Shown one piece after another: positions 1 through 9,355 of a DNA stretch of 32,956 nt. The DNA comes from an uncultured Chromatiaceae bacterium (GTDB lineage: Bacteria; Pseudomonadota; Gammaproteobacteria; Tenderiales; Tenderiaceae): positions 2,501 to 35,456 of the forward strand of contig CALZIQ010000024.1 in the NCBI GenBank assembly GCA_945787735.1. Direction: 5' to 3'. The notes under the pieces were generated by a model, which was not told where the DNA came from, did no database searches, and worked only from the letters and a program-made list of their open reading frames with translations. Numbering within the stretch: position 1 is the stretch's first letter; every line of letters starts with the position of its first letter. The translations under genes and the position numbers were made by a program.

Positions 1-762
1 CGTCAGAGATAGACATAATCTTGCCAAACATCTCGTCGGCGGATTCGTGTATACCTATATAGTTATTGAGCGACTTGGACATCTTCTGCACACCATCCAG
101 ACCTTCTAGAATGGGCATGGTTAATACACACTGCGGTTTCTGACCGTACACTTCCTGCAGTTGGCGCCCAACGAGTAGATTGAACTTCTGATCCGTTCCG
201 CCCAGCTCCACATCCGCCTTCATTGCCACCGAGTCATAGCCCTGCACCAATGGATAGAGAAATTCGTGAATGGCAATTGGCTGCCCACTGGAATAACGTT
301 TATTGAAATCATCCCGCTCCAACATGCGTGCCACGGTATGTTTTGCGGATAACTGAATCAGGTCCGCCGCACTCATTTCACCCATCCAGCTGGAGTTGAA
401 CATCACCAGCGTTTTTTCTGGGTCCAGGATTTTGTAGATTTGCTGCTCATAGGTGCGCGCATTTTCGATCACTTCATCGCGGGTCAGGGGTTTGCGTGTG
501 ACATTTTTGCCCGTTGGGTCACCGATCATGCCAGTGAAGTCGCCAATCAGAAACATCACCTCATGGCCAAGGTCCTGAAACTGCCTCAGCTTATTTATTA
601 ACACCGTATGCCCTAGATGCAAATCAGGGGCTGTTGGATCAAAACCTGCCTTGATCCTTAAAGATCGCCCCTCTTTCAGGCGCTCAACCAACTCCTCTTC
701 TCGCAGAAGCTCATCCGCACCACGCTTTATTAACTCCAGCTGTTCCGCTACTGCACTCATGA
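1..762 (-). CDS. tyrS: Tyrosyl-tRNA synthetase, N-terminal part (runs off the left edge)
   Basis: Reverse-strand translation from ATG at 762: [86 protein letters not shown]. Contains the HLGH class I synthetase motif. Absent from the ORF track because there is no stop in the window. Confidence 0.95.
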
Positions 763-933
763 ATACCCTCTATATCTTCAAAAAACTCGTACTTGGCTCA
801 ATAGAGCAAAAGGCGCATTATAAATGGGAACAGCCTGACACTTCGACCAAATCTCCACTTTTTCATTGACGGCTCTATAATGTGGCGCTAACGTTTTAAT
901 ATGTAGGCCCTTTTTTGTGAGCCGGGTGAGGTT

Positions 934-2307
934 TTGAACAAAATGCGCTTAAATAAGGATGAACAAGTGCCGAAAACTATTAATACCATGATCGGCAAAA
1001 ATCTACATTGGCTGCTTGTTCTAGGCGGAACAGTAATTCTAGGCACTGTTATTGGCATCCTGCCAGACAATGCGGAAGCTACACGCGCGCTTGAAACAAA
1101 CGCACCGGCAACAGTCATTGAACACGAGGCTGCGCCCACCACCCTTGACATTCCCTCCCGCTCGGCAACACAAACCGAACCCGCTGCGGCCCCCATCGAA
1201 CAACCAGGCGAATGGCACACAGTCAAAGTTAAATCCGGCGACAATCTTTCACTGATGTTTGCGCGCAATAACCTTAGCCCGCAAGAGCTGTACAAAGTTG
1301 CTTCAAACAAGCATGCCGCCAAGCAATTAAAAAATCTTTTTCCAGGCGACGAGATAAATCTGCGCATTGATGAAGGCACACTGACCGAACTCAGCTATGA
1401 ATTTGATCTTGGCCAGAGCCTGCATATGATACGTGATGGCGATTCGTTCGAAGCAGAGATCATCGAAAAACCATTGGAATACCGCACCGCTCAGGCAACA
1501 GGTGTGATTAAAGACTCACTCTTCTCGAGCGCACAAACAGCCGGACTGTCAGACAAACTCACCATGGAACTGGCCAGCATTTTTGGCTGGGACATCGACT
1601 TCGTACTCGACATTCGTCAGGGCGACAGTTTTGCCGTCATTTATGAAGAAGTCTTTCTGGATGGCGAAAAAGTCCGCGACGGCAATATCGTCGCCGCCAC
1701 CTTCAATAATAAGGGCACCGCTTATCAGGCGATCCGTTATGCCGATGCAAGTGGCCGCAACGATTATTATTCACCCGATGGCCGCAGCATGCGCAAAGCC
1801 TTTTTGCGCACGCCAGTCGATTTTTCACGCATCAGCTCACGCTTTAACCTAAAGCGCAAACACCCGGTGCTGAATACCTTTCGCGCCCATAAAGGTGTCG
1901 ATTACGCCGCCTCAAGAGGCACGCCCATTAAGGCCACCGGTGATGGCAAAGTAATTTATCGCGGCACAAAGGGTGGTTACGGCAAAACTGTGATCATTCA
2001 ACATGGCAGCAGTTACAGCAGTCTGTATGCTCACATGTCGAATTACAAACGCGGCGTGCGCAATGGCACACGCGTCAAACAGGGCCAGATCATCGGCTAT
2101 GTTGGCAGCTCAGGCCTGGCAACGGGTCCTCACTTACACTACGAATTTCGCGTTAACGGTGTGCACCGCAATCCCTTAACGATAAAACTGCCCGATGCAC
2201 AGCCCCTGTCGAAGCAATACATGGCCGATTTCCAGAGCCATGCCAATCCGCTGGTTGCCAGCCTGAGCCTGCTTAGCAAAATTAGCGTCGCCTCCACCGA
2301 TCTCTAA
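934..2307 (+). CDS. M23 family metallopeptidase with OapA/LysM-like N-terminal domain (MepM-like)
   Basis: N-terminal TM segment, VKSGDNLSLMFARNNLSPQELYKV LysM-like region, and C-terminal HKGVDYAASRGTPIKATGDGKV...GPHLHYEFRVNG LytM/M23 motifs. Confidence 0.92.
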   Translation: MNKMRLNKDEQVPKTINTMIGKNLHWLLVLGGTVILGTVIGILPDNAEATRALETNAPATVIEHEAAPTTLDIPSRSATQTEPAAAPIEQPGEWHTVKVKSGDNLSLMFARNNLSPQELYKVASNKHAAKQLKNLFPGDEINLRIDEGTLTELSYEFDLGQSLHMIRDGDSFEAEIIEKPLEYRTAQATGVIKDSLFSSAQTAGLSDKLTMELASIFGWDIDFVLDIRQGDSFAVIYEEVFLDGEKVRDGNIVAATFNNKGTAYQAIRYADASGRNDYYSPDGRSMRKAFLRTPVDFSRISSRFNLKRKHPVLNTFRAHKGVDYAASRGTPIKATGDGKVIYRGTKGGYGKTVIIQHGSSYSSLYAHMSNYKRGVRNGTRVKQGQIIGYVGSSGLATGPHLHYEFRVNGVHRNPLTIKLPDAQPLSKQYMADFQSHANPLVASLSLLSKISVASTDL

Positions 2308-2314
2308 CACCATC

Positions 2315-3427
2315 ATGACCTACTACATCGGCCTGATGTCAGGCACTAGCATGGACGGGATTGATGCGGCCCTGCTAAATTTCAGTGACAACAAATGCCG
2401 TGTACTTGACAGTCATAGTCATGAGATTCCTGCTAAGCTTATCACCCGCTTGCAAAAAGTCATTCAGAGCGAAATTTTCAATATCAGAGAACTGGGCACA
2501 CTGGATGTAGAACTCGGTAAACTCTTTGCCGAAGCAGCTAAACAACTCCTGCGCAACAACCAAACAAACGCCAGTGAAATCATCGCCATCGGCAGTCACG
2601 GCCAAACCGTTTTCCACGCGCCCGACTGTAACCCTCCCTTCACCCTGCAAATCGGCGACCCCAACACCATCGCCCAACTAACGGGTATTACTACCGTTGC
2701 CGATTTTCGCCGCAGAGATATGGCAGCAGGAGGGCAAGGCGCACCACTGGCACCGGCATTTCATCATCATTATTTTCGCTCGGATGCGCACAATCGTGTG
2801 ATCCTGAACATCGGCGGCATTGCCAATATCACCGTACTTTCAGCCGACAAGCAGAAACCCGTTTTTGGATTCGACACCGGCCCCGGCAACTGCCTGCTCG
2901 ACAGCTGGATAAAACAACATCTCAACCAACCGTTCGACACAAACGGTGAATGGGGAACAACTGGCACGACTATTCCAGAGCTACTAGCGTCATTGCTGCA
3001 AGACAATTACTTCAGTCTTGCAGCACCCAAAACGACGGGGCGCGAATATTTCAATCTGCACTGGTTAAATCAACACAGACCAAATGATGAACCGCAAAAC
3101 ACCCAGGCAACCCTGGCACAACTCACTATTGAGAGCATTGCTCGGGCCATCGAAATCCACGCCCCCGATACAGACGAGGTCTATGTTTGTGGTGGCGGGG
3201 CGTTTAATACGGCCTTAATGCAAGGCCTGGATGCACGATTAAACAACAGCGCAGTAACAACAACCAGCGAACTGGGCGCAGATCCTGAATGGGTAGAAGC
3301 GGCGGCTTTCGCCTGGCTGGCAAAACAAACCCTGGCGCATCGCCCCGGCAACATAAGCAGTGTCACCGGCGCGAACGAGGCCGTCATTCTCGGCGGCATT
3401 TACCCAGGCAAACAGCGCACAAAATAA
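2315..3427 (+). CDS. anmK: Anhydro-N-acetylmuramic acid kinase
   Basis: MTYYIGLMSGTSMDGIDAALL start; GSHGQTVFHAP; FDTGPGNCLLD; VCGGGAFN. Confidence 0.96.
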   Translation: MTYYIGLMSGTSMDGIDAALLNFSDNKCRVLDSHSHEIPAKLITRLQKVIQSEIFNIRELGTLDVELGKLFAEAAKQLLRNNQTNASEIIAIGSHGQTVFHAPDCNPPFTLQIGDPNTIAQLTGITTVADFRRRDMAAGGQGAPLAPAFHHHYFRSDAHNRVILNIGGIANITVLSADKQKPVFGFDTGPGNCLLDSWIKQHLNQPFDTNGEWGTTGTTIPELLASLLQDNYFSLAAPKTTGREYFNLHWLNQHRPNDEPQNTQATLAQLTIESIARAIEIHAPDTDEVYVCGGGAFNTALMQGLDARLNNSAVTTTSELGADPEWVEAAAFAWLAKQTLAHRPGNISSVTGANEAVILGGIYPGKQRTK

Positions 3428-3458
3428 AAAAGCCAGGACCATCCGGCCCTGGCTTTTT
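3427..3458. terminator. Bidirectional Rho-independent terminator between convergent anmK and erpA
   Basis: aaaaAGCCAGG-accatccggc-CCTGGCTttttt: 7-bp stem (3431-3437/3448-3454) flanked by A and T tracts between convergent genes. Confidence 0.8.
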
Positions 3459-3479
3459 AGATTGCTTGAAAACGTAAAA

Positions 3480-3839
3480 CTAAACCGAGAAGGAAGAACC
3501 ACAACCACACGTGGTTGAGGCATTTGGATTACGGATTACAAAATGCGAACCCTCAAGGTCATCCTTGTAATCAATCTCTGCACCGTTTAGATATTGATAG
3601 CTCATGGGATCAATCAACAGACTCACGCCTTCTTTCTCAACCACGGTATCGCCGTCATTGACGCTTTCATCAAAGGTAAAACCATACTGAAAACCAGAAC
3701 AACCACCACCGGTAATATAAATGCGCAGTTTGAGCGCCGCATTGCCTTCTTCTTCAATCAGCTCGCGCACTTTGTTCGCAGCACTATCTGAAAAATCTAC
3801 CGGTGAAAAGCTATCTGTTTCTGCTGTCGCTGTACTCAT
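3480..3839 (-). CDS. erpA: Iron-sulfur cluster insertion protein ErpA (A-type carrier)
   Basis: [21 protein letters not shown]...[23 protein letters not shown] with the conserved C...CGC ligands. Confidence 0.93.
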   Translation of the reverse strand: MSTATAETDSFSPVDFSDSAANKVRELIEEEGNAALKLRIYITGGGCSGFQYGFTFDESVNDGDTVVEKEGVSLLIDPMSYQYLNGAEIDYKDDLEGSHFVIRNPNASTTCGCGSSFSV

Positions 3840-3934
3840 GAGACACCAAACCTTTAAATATTAACAATGATTGGGAGGATTATACCGCAGAATGGCAGTC
3901 AGGAAAAACCACTATACCACTTATAAATAAATGG

Positions 3935-4354
3935 TTATTTAGGGCTAAGCAGCATATCGTCCTGAGGGCTCACCACATCTGCAACTGTTCCAGTTGATTC
4001 AATCTCGTGCACCAGATTGCCATTCACTTCCGCCCCCATGGCCATCTCTATCAGGTTGTAGTACACATTACCTATGACCTTGGCATTTGCCGCCAGTTCA
4101 ACCCGCTCGCTCGCGCGCACATCACCAATGACCGTGCCATTGAGAATGATATTAGGCACACTCACTTCACCTTCAACCACCCCTTGATCACTCAAGGTCA
4201 ACAATGAGTCGGGATCTGTCGAACTGACATTACCCTTGAGCTTGCCATCAATATGAAAACCGCCACTGAACGCCACGTCGCCGCTCAGCACGGTATTTTG
4301 GCCAATCAGGGAATCAATCTTGGCTGACTTCCGTTTCTTATTGCTAGAAAACAT
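3935..4354 (-). CDS. Bactofilin family (polymer-forming cytoskeletal) protein
   Basis: DSLIGQNTVLSGDVAFSGGFHIDGKLKGNV...GVVEGEVSVPNIILNGTVIGDVRASERVELAANAKVIGNVYYNLIEMAMGAEVNG. Confidence 0.92.
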   Translation of the reverse strand: MFSSNKKRKSAKIDSLIGQNTVLSGDVAFSGGFHIDGKLKGNVSSTDPDSLLTLSDQGVVEGEVSVPNIILNGTVIGDVRASERVELAANAKVIGNVYYNLIEMAMGAEVNGNLVHEIESTGTVADVVSPQDDMLLSPK

Positions 4355-4457
4355 CTTCAGGACACTCCGTTTCCGTTAAATAGTTGTCATACATACCAAT
4401 ACATCGTTATCGGTAACAACAAAGCTGAAGTTTAACTCACCAGCAAAACTAGGCTAC

Positions 4458-5168
4458 CTAACCTGCGTCCATCGGCCAAGGAAATGACTTGCTGATCGCC
4501 TTTCGCCCTTGCGGCGCCATTTCCACGATCACATTACGCGGCAAAAAGTTTTCCGGCAAACGGATATCGCCTTCCATACGCTGAAAGTAGCGGAAGCGAA
4601 AATCCCGGCCAATACTGTCATTCGGAGTGATATCTCTGAAATCCAGCGTCTGCGGCTCCCCCCCCTGCACCCCCTGCAGGTGAAGTTTTACTACGCCCTT
4701 CACAAAACGATCATTTTTTAGCACTTGGCTCATCACAAGCTCAAAGTGATAGAGACCCTCCTCAACGGCAGGCTCCAGTTTGAAGGTTTGGATATTCAAA
4801 CCGGCCTGACGCTCACTTGGTGACACAATACCGCGATAAAACTCAACCTCCTCGCGCAACTCCAGAATCTCCTCCTGCAGTGTCTTAAGGTCATTGCGCA
4901 CCACCTGATAGGTCTCCCCATCGATCGCCTGAGTGCGTTCAAGTATAGTCACCTGTTCTGAAAGACCGGCATTCGTGCGTGCCAGCTCTTCGACTTTAAC
5001 CTGTAACTTTTCCTGTTCAGCAGCCGCTTCAAAACGATGATAACCGGCCCGATACTGACCCAGCTCATAAAAGGCAAGAGCAAGCAGCAGTCCACCCATC
5101 CAAGCAGCGATAACCATGGCGCGCCGCCAGGGCTGGTGACTCTTGACGATCATTTCACCCGTTTTCAC
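4458..5168 (-). CDS. Membrane-anchored coiled-coil protein, DUF6776-like
   Basis: One N-terminal TM segment, coiled coil (EQEKLQVKVEELARTNAGLSEQVTILERTQ), conserved-looking C-terminal domain; lies between bactofilin and argC. Family name from recall only. Confidence 0.65.
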   Translation of the reverse strand: MKTGEMIVKSHQPWRRAMVIAAWMGGLLLALAFYELGQYRAGYHRFEAAAEQEKLQVKVEELARTNAGLSEQVTILERTQAIDGETYQVVRNDLKTLQEEILELREEVEFYRGIVSPSERQAGLNIQTFKLEPAVEEGLYHFELVMSQVLKNDRFVKGVVKLHLQGVQGGEPQTLDFRDITPNDSIGRDFRFRYFQRMEGDIRLPENFLPRNVIVEMAPQGRKAISKSFPWPMDAG

Positions 5169-5201
5169 AGCATCTCATCCTTGAATCCGCATTTTCTGAT
5201 G

Positions 5202-6230
5202 TCAGGGCAACAACGCAATAATTTCCAGACCTGCCTGCTCATCCAGATCAAACAAGATATTCATACTTTGCACTGCCTGACCTGCGGCCCCTTTTACCAA
5301 GTTATCGATCACTGACAGCACCACCACCGTGTCACCACCTTGGGGACGATGGATGGCAATACGGCACTGATTGGCGCCCTTGACGCTGCGCGTTTCCGGA
5401 TGGGCACCGGCCGGCATAACATCGACAAAGGGCTCAGACTCATAGCGTTGTTGATAAAGTGATTGCAGATCCGTATCACTTTTTAAAGTTGCATAAAGCG
5501 TGGCATGGATACCGCGAATCATAGGTGTCAGGTGCGGCACAAAGGTTAAGCCAACCTCACCTTTCGCCATTTGCACTAAACCTTGGCTAATCTCAGGCAG
5601 ATGGCGGTGACCAGGCACAGCATAAGCCTTCATGCTTTCGCTCGCTTCACACATCAGGGTACCGACGTTGGCCTTGCGTCCAGCACCACTGACACCCGAC
5701 TTGGCGTCAGCGATTAGATGATTCACATCTATCAGCCCCTGTTCCAACAGCGGCATAAAACCCAGCTGCACTGCGGTGGGATAACAACCAGGGCAGGCAA
5801 TCAGACGCGCCTGCTTTATCGCCTTACGATTTACCTCAGGCAGACCATACACTGCTTCATCCACCAACTCGGGTGCAGTATGCTGCATGCCGTACCAGCG
5901 CTCCCATACAAGAATATCCTTGATACGAAAATCTGCCCCCAGATCGATGACCTTGACACCGTTTTCTATCAACTCCCCAGCGCTCTTCATCGCCACCCCG
6001 TGCGGCGTAGCAAAAAAGACCACATCGCATGATGACAAAGCCTCTACCGAAGGCTCGCTAAAACAGAGATCCACCTTATCGCGCAGATTGGGAAACATAT
6101 CGGCCACCGGCATACCCGCCTCTGAGCGGGAAGTAATCACCCTCAGTTCAACCTTGGAGTGGCCCGCCAATAGGCGCAGCAACTCAACGCCGGTATACCC
6201 TGTTCCGCCAACTATGCCTACTTTAATCAT
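5202..6230 (-). CDS. argC: N-acetyl-gamma-glutamyl-phosphate reductase
   Basis: [39 protein letters not shown]-like [15 protein letters not shown] active-site motif; SGVSGAGRK. Confidence 0.96.
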   Translation of the reverse strand: MIKVGIVGGTGYTGVELLRLLAGHSKVELRVITSRSEAGMPVADMFPNLRDKVDLCFSEPSVEALSSCDVVFFATPHGVAMKSAGELIENGVKVIDLGADFRIKDILVWERWYGMQHTAPELVDEAVYGLPEVNRKAIKQARLIACPGCYPTAVQLGFMPLLEQGLIDVNHLIADAKSGVSGAGRKANVGTLMCEASESMKAYAVPGHRHLPEISQGLVQMAKGEVGLTFVPHLTPMIRGIHATLYATLKSDTDLQSLYQQRYESEPFVDVMPAGAHPETRSVKGANQCRIAIHRPQGGDTVVVLSVIDNLVKGAAGQAVQSMNILFDLDEQAGLEIIALLP

Positions 6231-6298
6231 GTTTCATGTTTCCCTAAATATTCTTTCAAACAACTGCCCTACAAAATAACAGATTTTTTCCTGAACGA

Positions 6299-7249
6299 TT
6301 ATTCTTCATTAGCGACAAAAACACGCATGACATAGGCCGCAACCGCCGCAACTTGCGCATCATTTAGCACATGACGCCAGGCCGGCATGGTAGTACCGGC
6401 TAGACCATCGCGAATGACGGTTTGCAGTCGTTCATTCATCATGCCTTGCATTTTGTTTAGATTGCGCGGATGTGGTTCGAGAAAGGCCCCAATCCAATTT
6501 CGTCCCGTGCCGTCGGCAGCATGGCAAAAGGCGCAATTGGCCTGATAGAGTAGCTCGCCTTGTTTCTCCTGTGTCGACAACGCCTCCATCACCGGCACCT
6601 GGTCATGAATCGAATACGGCGTAGCGGCAGAGACCGCATCCGGGATGCGATGAGAATAACCACTGCGCGGAAACGACACCGCACGCGGATCCCAGGCAAT
6701 GCCTTCATCTACGACCTTGGCGCGATCATGGCAAGTGATACAACTGGCCATGAACAACTCACGGCCTTGCTGCTGTTCCGGCGTCAATTGCTCAAAAGCT
6801 GTGTCGAGTGGAATCTCACCAGTTGCGAAAGGAAAGGCAATGGCATAACGCTCATGCTCAGGCCAGCCATTGCCCTCGGTGTGATAACGCGTATTGAGCT
6901 TTTCGCTGTGCATGAAAGCCTGGCGGACAAAATCCACCACCAGCCCGATCTGTTCCGCATTCAGTGTATTACTGAAACCGGCCATACCAGTATCCATGCG
7001 GCCATCGGTGACGGATTTGATCATGCGCTCGCGTGGCAAATCCGCCAACCGAGTATTCGTAAAATCTCGCGGCGGAGGCGATAGATAGGTTGCCGCCAGG
7101 GTCTTGGCATCCCCGGCATAGCCGTGACAGAAATAACAGTAGTAGTTATAGAGATCACGCCCCTTTTCAAAGGCCGTGGCCGCCTGACTGCCGGCAGCAA
7201 TCTCAACGGTTGAAGGGATTGATTCAGCTTGGTCTAAGGGGCTTTTTTT
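6299..7249 (-). CDS. Triheme cytochrome c ORF, probably the 3' half of a hexaheme protein with 7234..8445
   Basis: Frame is open from 7249 to the stop at 6299 and carries CYFCHG, CITCHD and CAFCHA. The track's TTG start at 7048 excludes the first motif (about 7138-7124). I found no ATG/GTG/TTG in frame between the TAA at 7252-7250 and 7048. Confidence 0.75.
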   Translation of the reverse strand, partial: KKSPLDQAESIPSTVEIAAGSQAATAFEKGRDLYNYYCYFCHGYAGDAKTLAATYLSPPPRDFTNTRLADLPRERMIKSVTDGRMDTGMAGFSNTLNAEQIGLVVDFVRQAFMHSEKLNTRYHTEGNGWPEHERYAIAFPFATGEIPLDTAFEQLTPEQQQGRELFMASCITCHDRAKVVDEGIAWDPRAVSFPRSGYSHRIPDAVSAATPYSIHDQVPVMEALSTQEKQGELLYQANCAFCHAADGTGRNWIGAFLEPHPRNLNKMQGMMNERLQTVIRDGLAGTTMPAWRHVLNDAQVAAVAAYVMRVFVANEE

Positions 7250-7260
7250 TTATCCAGCAT
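7234..7260 (-). other. A9 homopolymer (7243-7251) followed by the stop of the upstream cytochrome ORF; candidate slippage site or indel
   Basis: Minus strand: ATG CTG GAT AAA AAA AAA GCC CCT TAG. A -1 shift gives AGC CCC TTA GAC CAA GCT GAA..., continuing in frame to CYFCHG. Confidence 0.7.
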
Positions 7261-8445
7261 TGTATCCAGCCCTGGACTTTCCAGAATCTCATCGGGATTG
7301 GGATGAATGAAATCCTGGTAGACAAACTCGGCCACATCAGCCAGCTGCTGAGCAGAAAGGACCTTACTCCAGGCCGGCATCACTGTCCCGGGTTTGCCGA
7401 TGCCGATGGCGCGAAACAGGGCGGGTCGATTCAGCATATTGCGCGAATCGACATGCAGGAAATTACGCGGTTTGGGCTGGATGAAATGAGACCTCGGCCC
7501 CAGACCATCACCACGCACGCCATGGCAGGTGCTGCAATTGCGCAAATAGATATCGCGGCCCGAACCAAAATCACCGACCAGACCACCCGGGAAAGGTGCA
7601 TTCATATCCACGGCATGTCCCTGGGCATGTTGCTCCAGACGCGGTGCCATGGCAGAGGATCCAATCGAGGACGGCGCACGCCCGTGCGGCGCAGATGCAC
7701 CTTGACCACCGCCAGTATGTCCTCCCATGCCGGCCGCCGCCCCGGAGAGATCCGTCATGCCGGCATCTGCCACAACCGGCCCTTTCATGAAAGTTTGGCG
7801 GATGTAATCTACTACAGATTCGATATCTTCTTCAGATAGACGGTTGGAAAATGACATCATGGCCGTCTCTTTGCGGCCAAAGCTCACCGAGGCAAGCATG
7901 CGCTTGCGCGTTAAAATGCGACGTGCCTGTGGCGAAGTGAAATTGCGCGGTGGCGGGTTAAGTACCGAATTGGTCCAGGTGGCACCATTGCCACGGTCGC
8001 CATGACAAACACGACAGTGCTCTTCATAGATTTCCCGGCCACGCTGCAGGCGTGGCTCGTCCACCGCCAGCTCTTCTTCGGATGGCGGCAGCTGCATAAA
8101 ACTACGACGGATATAATCCACCACCCCTTCAATCTGGGCCATGTTCAGCCGACCGAGCCAACCTATCATGGCCGTGCCTTCGCGGCCCTGCACCACTGAG
8201 GTGATCATGCGCTTGCGATTCAGCTCTGCCGCCGCGCCTGGAGTGGAGAAATCGCGCGGTTTCGGATCAAGCCCAAAACGGGCTCGGCTCTGACCATCCC
8301 CCCGGTCGCCATGACAAACCGCACAATTTTCACGGTAGATCTGACCCGCCTCATTCATGGAAATAGGTTCAGCTGCCGCCAATGTAGGTAGTGCAAGCAG
8401 CAAAAACAATGATGAAACCAGAGATTTAGAAATTGAAAACCGCAT
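7234..8445 (-). CDS. Periplasmic triheme cytochrome c with tandem repeated cytochrome c domains
   Basis: Likely start MRFSISKSLVSSLFLLLALPTLAAAEP (ATG at 8445, signal peptide). CAVCHG, CRVCHG and CSTCHG motifs, with PKPRDF...LNRKRMITSVVQGREGTAM repeats. Confidence 0.88.
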   Translation of the reverse strand: MRFSISKSLVSSLFLLLALPTLAAAEPISMNEAGQIYRENCAVCHGDRGDGQSRARFGLDPKPRDFSTPGAAAELNRKRMITSVVQGREGTAMIGWLGRLNMAQIEGVVDYIRRSFMQLPPSEEELAVDEPRLQRGREIYEEHCRVCHGDRGNGATWTNSVLNPPPRNFTSPQARRILTRKRMLASVSFGRKETAMMSFSNRLSEEDIESVVDYIRQTFMKGPVVADAGMTDLSGAAAGMGGHTGGGQGASAPHGRAPSSIGSSAMAPRLEQHAQGHAVDMNAPFPGGLVGDFGSGRDIYLRNCSTCHGVRGDGLGPRSHFIQPKPRNFLHVDSRNMLNRPALFRAIGIGKPGTVMPAWSKVLSAQQLADVAEFVYQDFIHPNPDEILESPGLDTMLDKKKAP

Positions 8446-8546
8446 CCGTCGCCTTACAATCAGGACATCTTGAGCTTGGCCGCAGAGAGAAATCCTGCCA
8501 ACCATCCAGGAACGGGATATTTTCCACTAAAATAACCATTTGCGCT

Positions 8547-8574
8547 ACCCAAGCTAGGCCTTGTATGCTTGGTT
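8547..8574. promoter_or_regulatory. Inverted repeat in the divergent cytochrome intergenic region (candidate operator)
   Basis: CCAAGC (8549-8554) - 12 nt - GCTTGG (8567-8572), extending to aCCCAAGC/GCTTGGtt with one mismatch, between genes starting near 8445 (-) and 8609 (+). Confidence 0.35.
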
Positions 8575-8608
8575 GTTAGAGTTGTGTATTCAAAGATGGT
8601 TCTCGACT

Positions 8609-9355
8609 GTGTTGAAACGCTTAACAAAAAACCTGTTTAGCCTGGCCTGCTTATCCCTGGCAATATCTGCCACGGCTGAAGCCGGCACCATCTTGGGCTC
8701 CAAACACGATTTTACCGGCCTTAATGAACGAGCCGGTGTCGCGGCCATGTCGGGGCTGGCATTCGCCGATTACGGCAATCCCTGTGTCTATTGCCACCTG
8801 CCACCTGAAAAGGAGGGGGCCGACTCGACCACATTGGGTGGCATTCCAGGCTGGAACCGTTTCAAACCCGCAGTCGATACTGCTTACGATCTCTACGATT
8901 CGCGCACACTCGACAATAAAGTCAAAACCCCTAGCCCGATTAGCTTGCTCTGCCTCTCTTGCCACGACGGCACTCTTGCAGTGGATATGACCGTATTCCA
9001 ACCTGACACCTGGGACAGCAGCGAGGACGCTTCGCTGCATTTACGCCTAAATGGCGGTGACAGCCTGATGAACTGCGGCAAGTGTCATAACGGCATCGCC
9101 GCCCACAGCATCGAAATCAAACACATCGGCACCGACCTGCAAAATGATCACCCTATCTCAATGGAATATGCTGGCCTGAACACTAAAGACCCCGATTTCC
9201 GCCCTGTCGATCATGACTATGGTTTTGACAATGGCGTGAAGCTCTACGACAACAAGGTCGAGTGCGCTACTTGTCATAATGTCCACAACCCCGACGTCAA
9301 TCTGTTGTTGAGAACTGGCGCCGAGCGGCTGTGCGAAACATGCCATATCAAATAA
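8609..9355 (+). CDS. Secreted pentaheme c-type cytochrome, OmcE-like filament (nanowire) candidate
   Basis: Track start at 8561 is TTG; GTG at 8609 gives VLKRLTKNLFSLACLSLAISATAEA|GTILGSKHDF with a normal signal peptide. Heme motifs CVYCH, CLSCH, CGKCH, CATCH, CETCH. Layout SKHD...CVYCHLP...WNR...LCLSCHDGTLAVD...LGTDLQNDHPIS...VECATCHNVHNPD...LLR...LCETCHIK. Confidence 0.8.
   Translation: MLKRLTKNLFSLACLSLAISATAEAGTILGSKHDFTGLNERAGVAAMSGLAFADYGNPCVYCHLPPEKEGADSTTLGGIPGWNRFKPAVDTAYDLYDSRTLDNKVKTPSPISLLCLSCHDGTLAVDMTVFQPDTWDSSEDASLHLRLNGGDSLMNCGKCHNGIAAHSIEIKHIGTDLQNDHPISMEYAGLNTKDPDFRPVDHDYGFDNGVKLYDNKVECATCHNVHNPDVNLLLRTGAERLCETCHIK

Noticed and set aside
888-1379. 163-aa minus-strand ORF antisense to the M23 peptidase
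   Set aside because: Shadow ORF of a well-supported gene; low-complexity composition and no recognisable domain.
7243-7251. T9/A9 tract read as a Rho-independent terminator between the two cytochrome ORFs
   Set aside because: On the transcribed minus strand it is A-rich, not U-rich, and no GC hairpin precedes a U tract; the frame evidence fits slippage or indel better.
7090-7839. 249-aa plus-strand ORF antisense to the cytochrome genes
   Set aside because: Overlaps heme-motif coding sequence on the opposite strand; composition is typical of antisense to CxxCH repeats.
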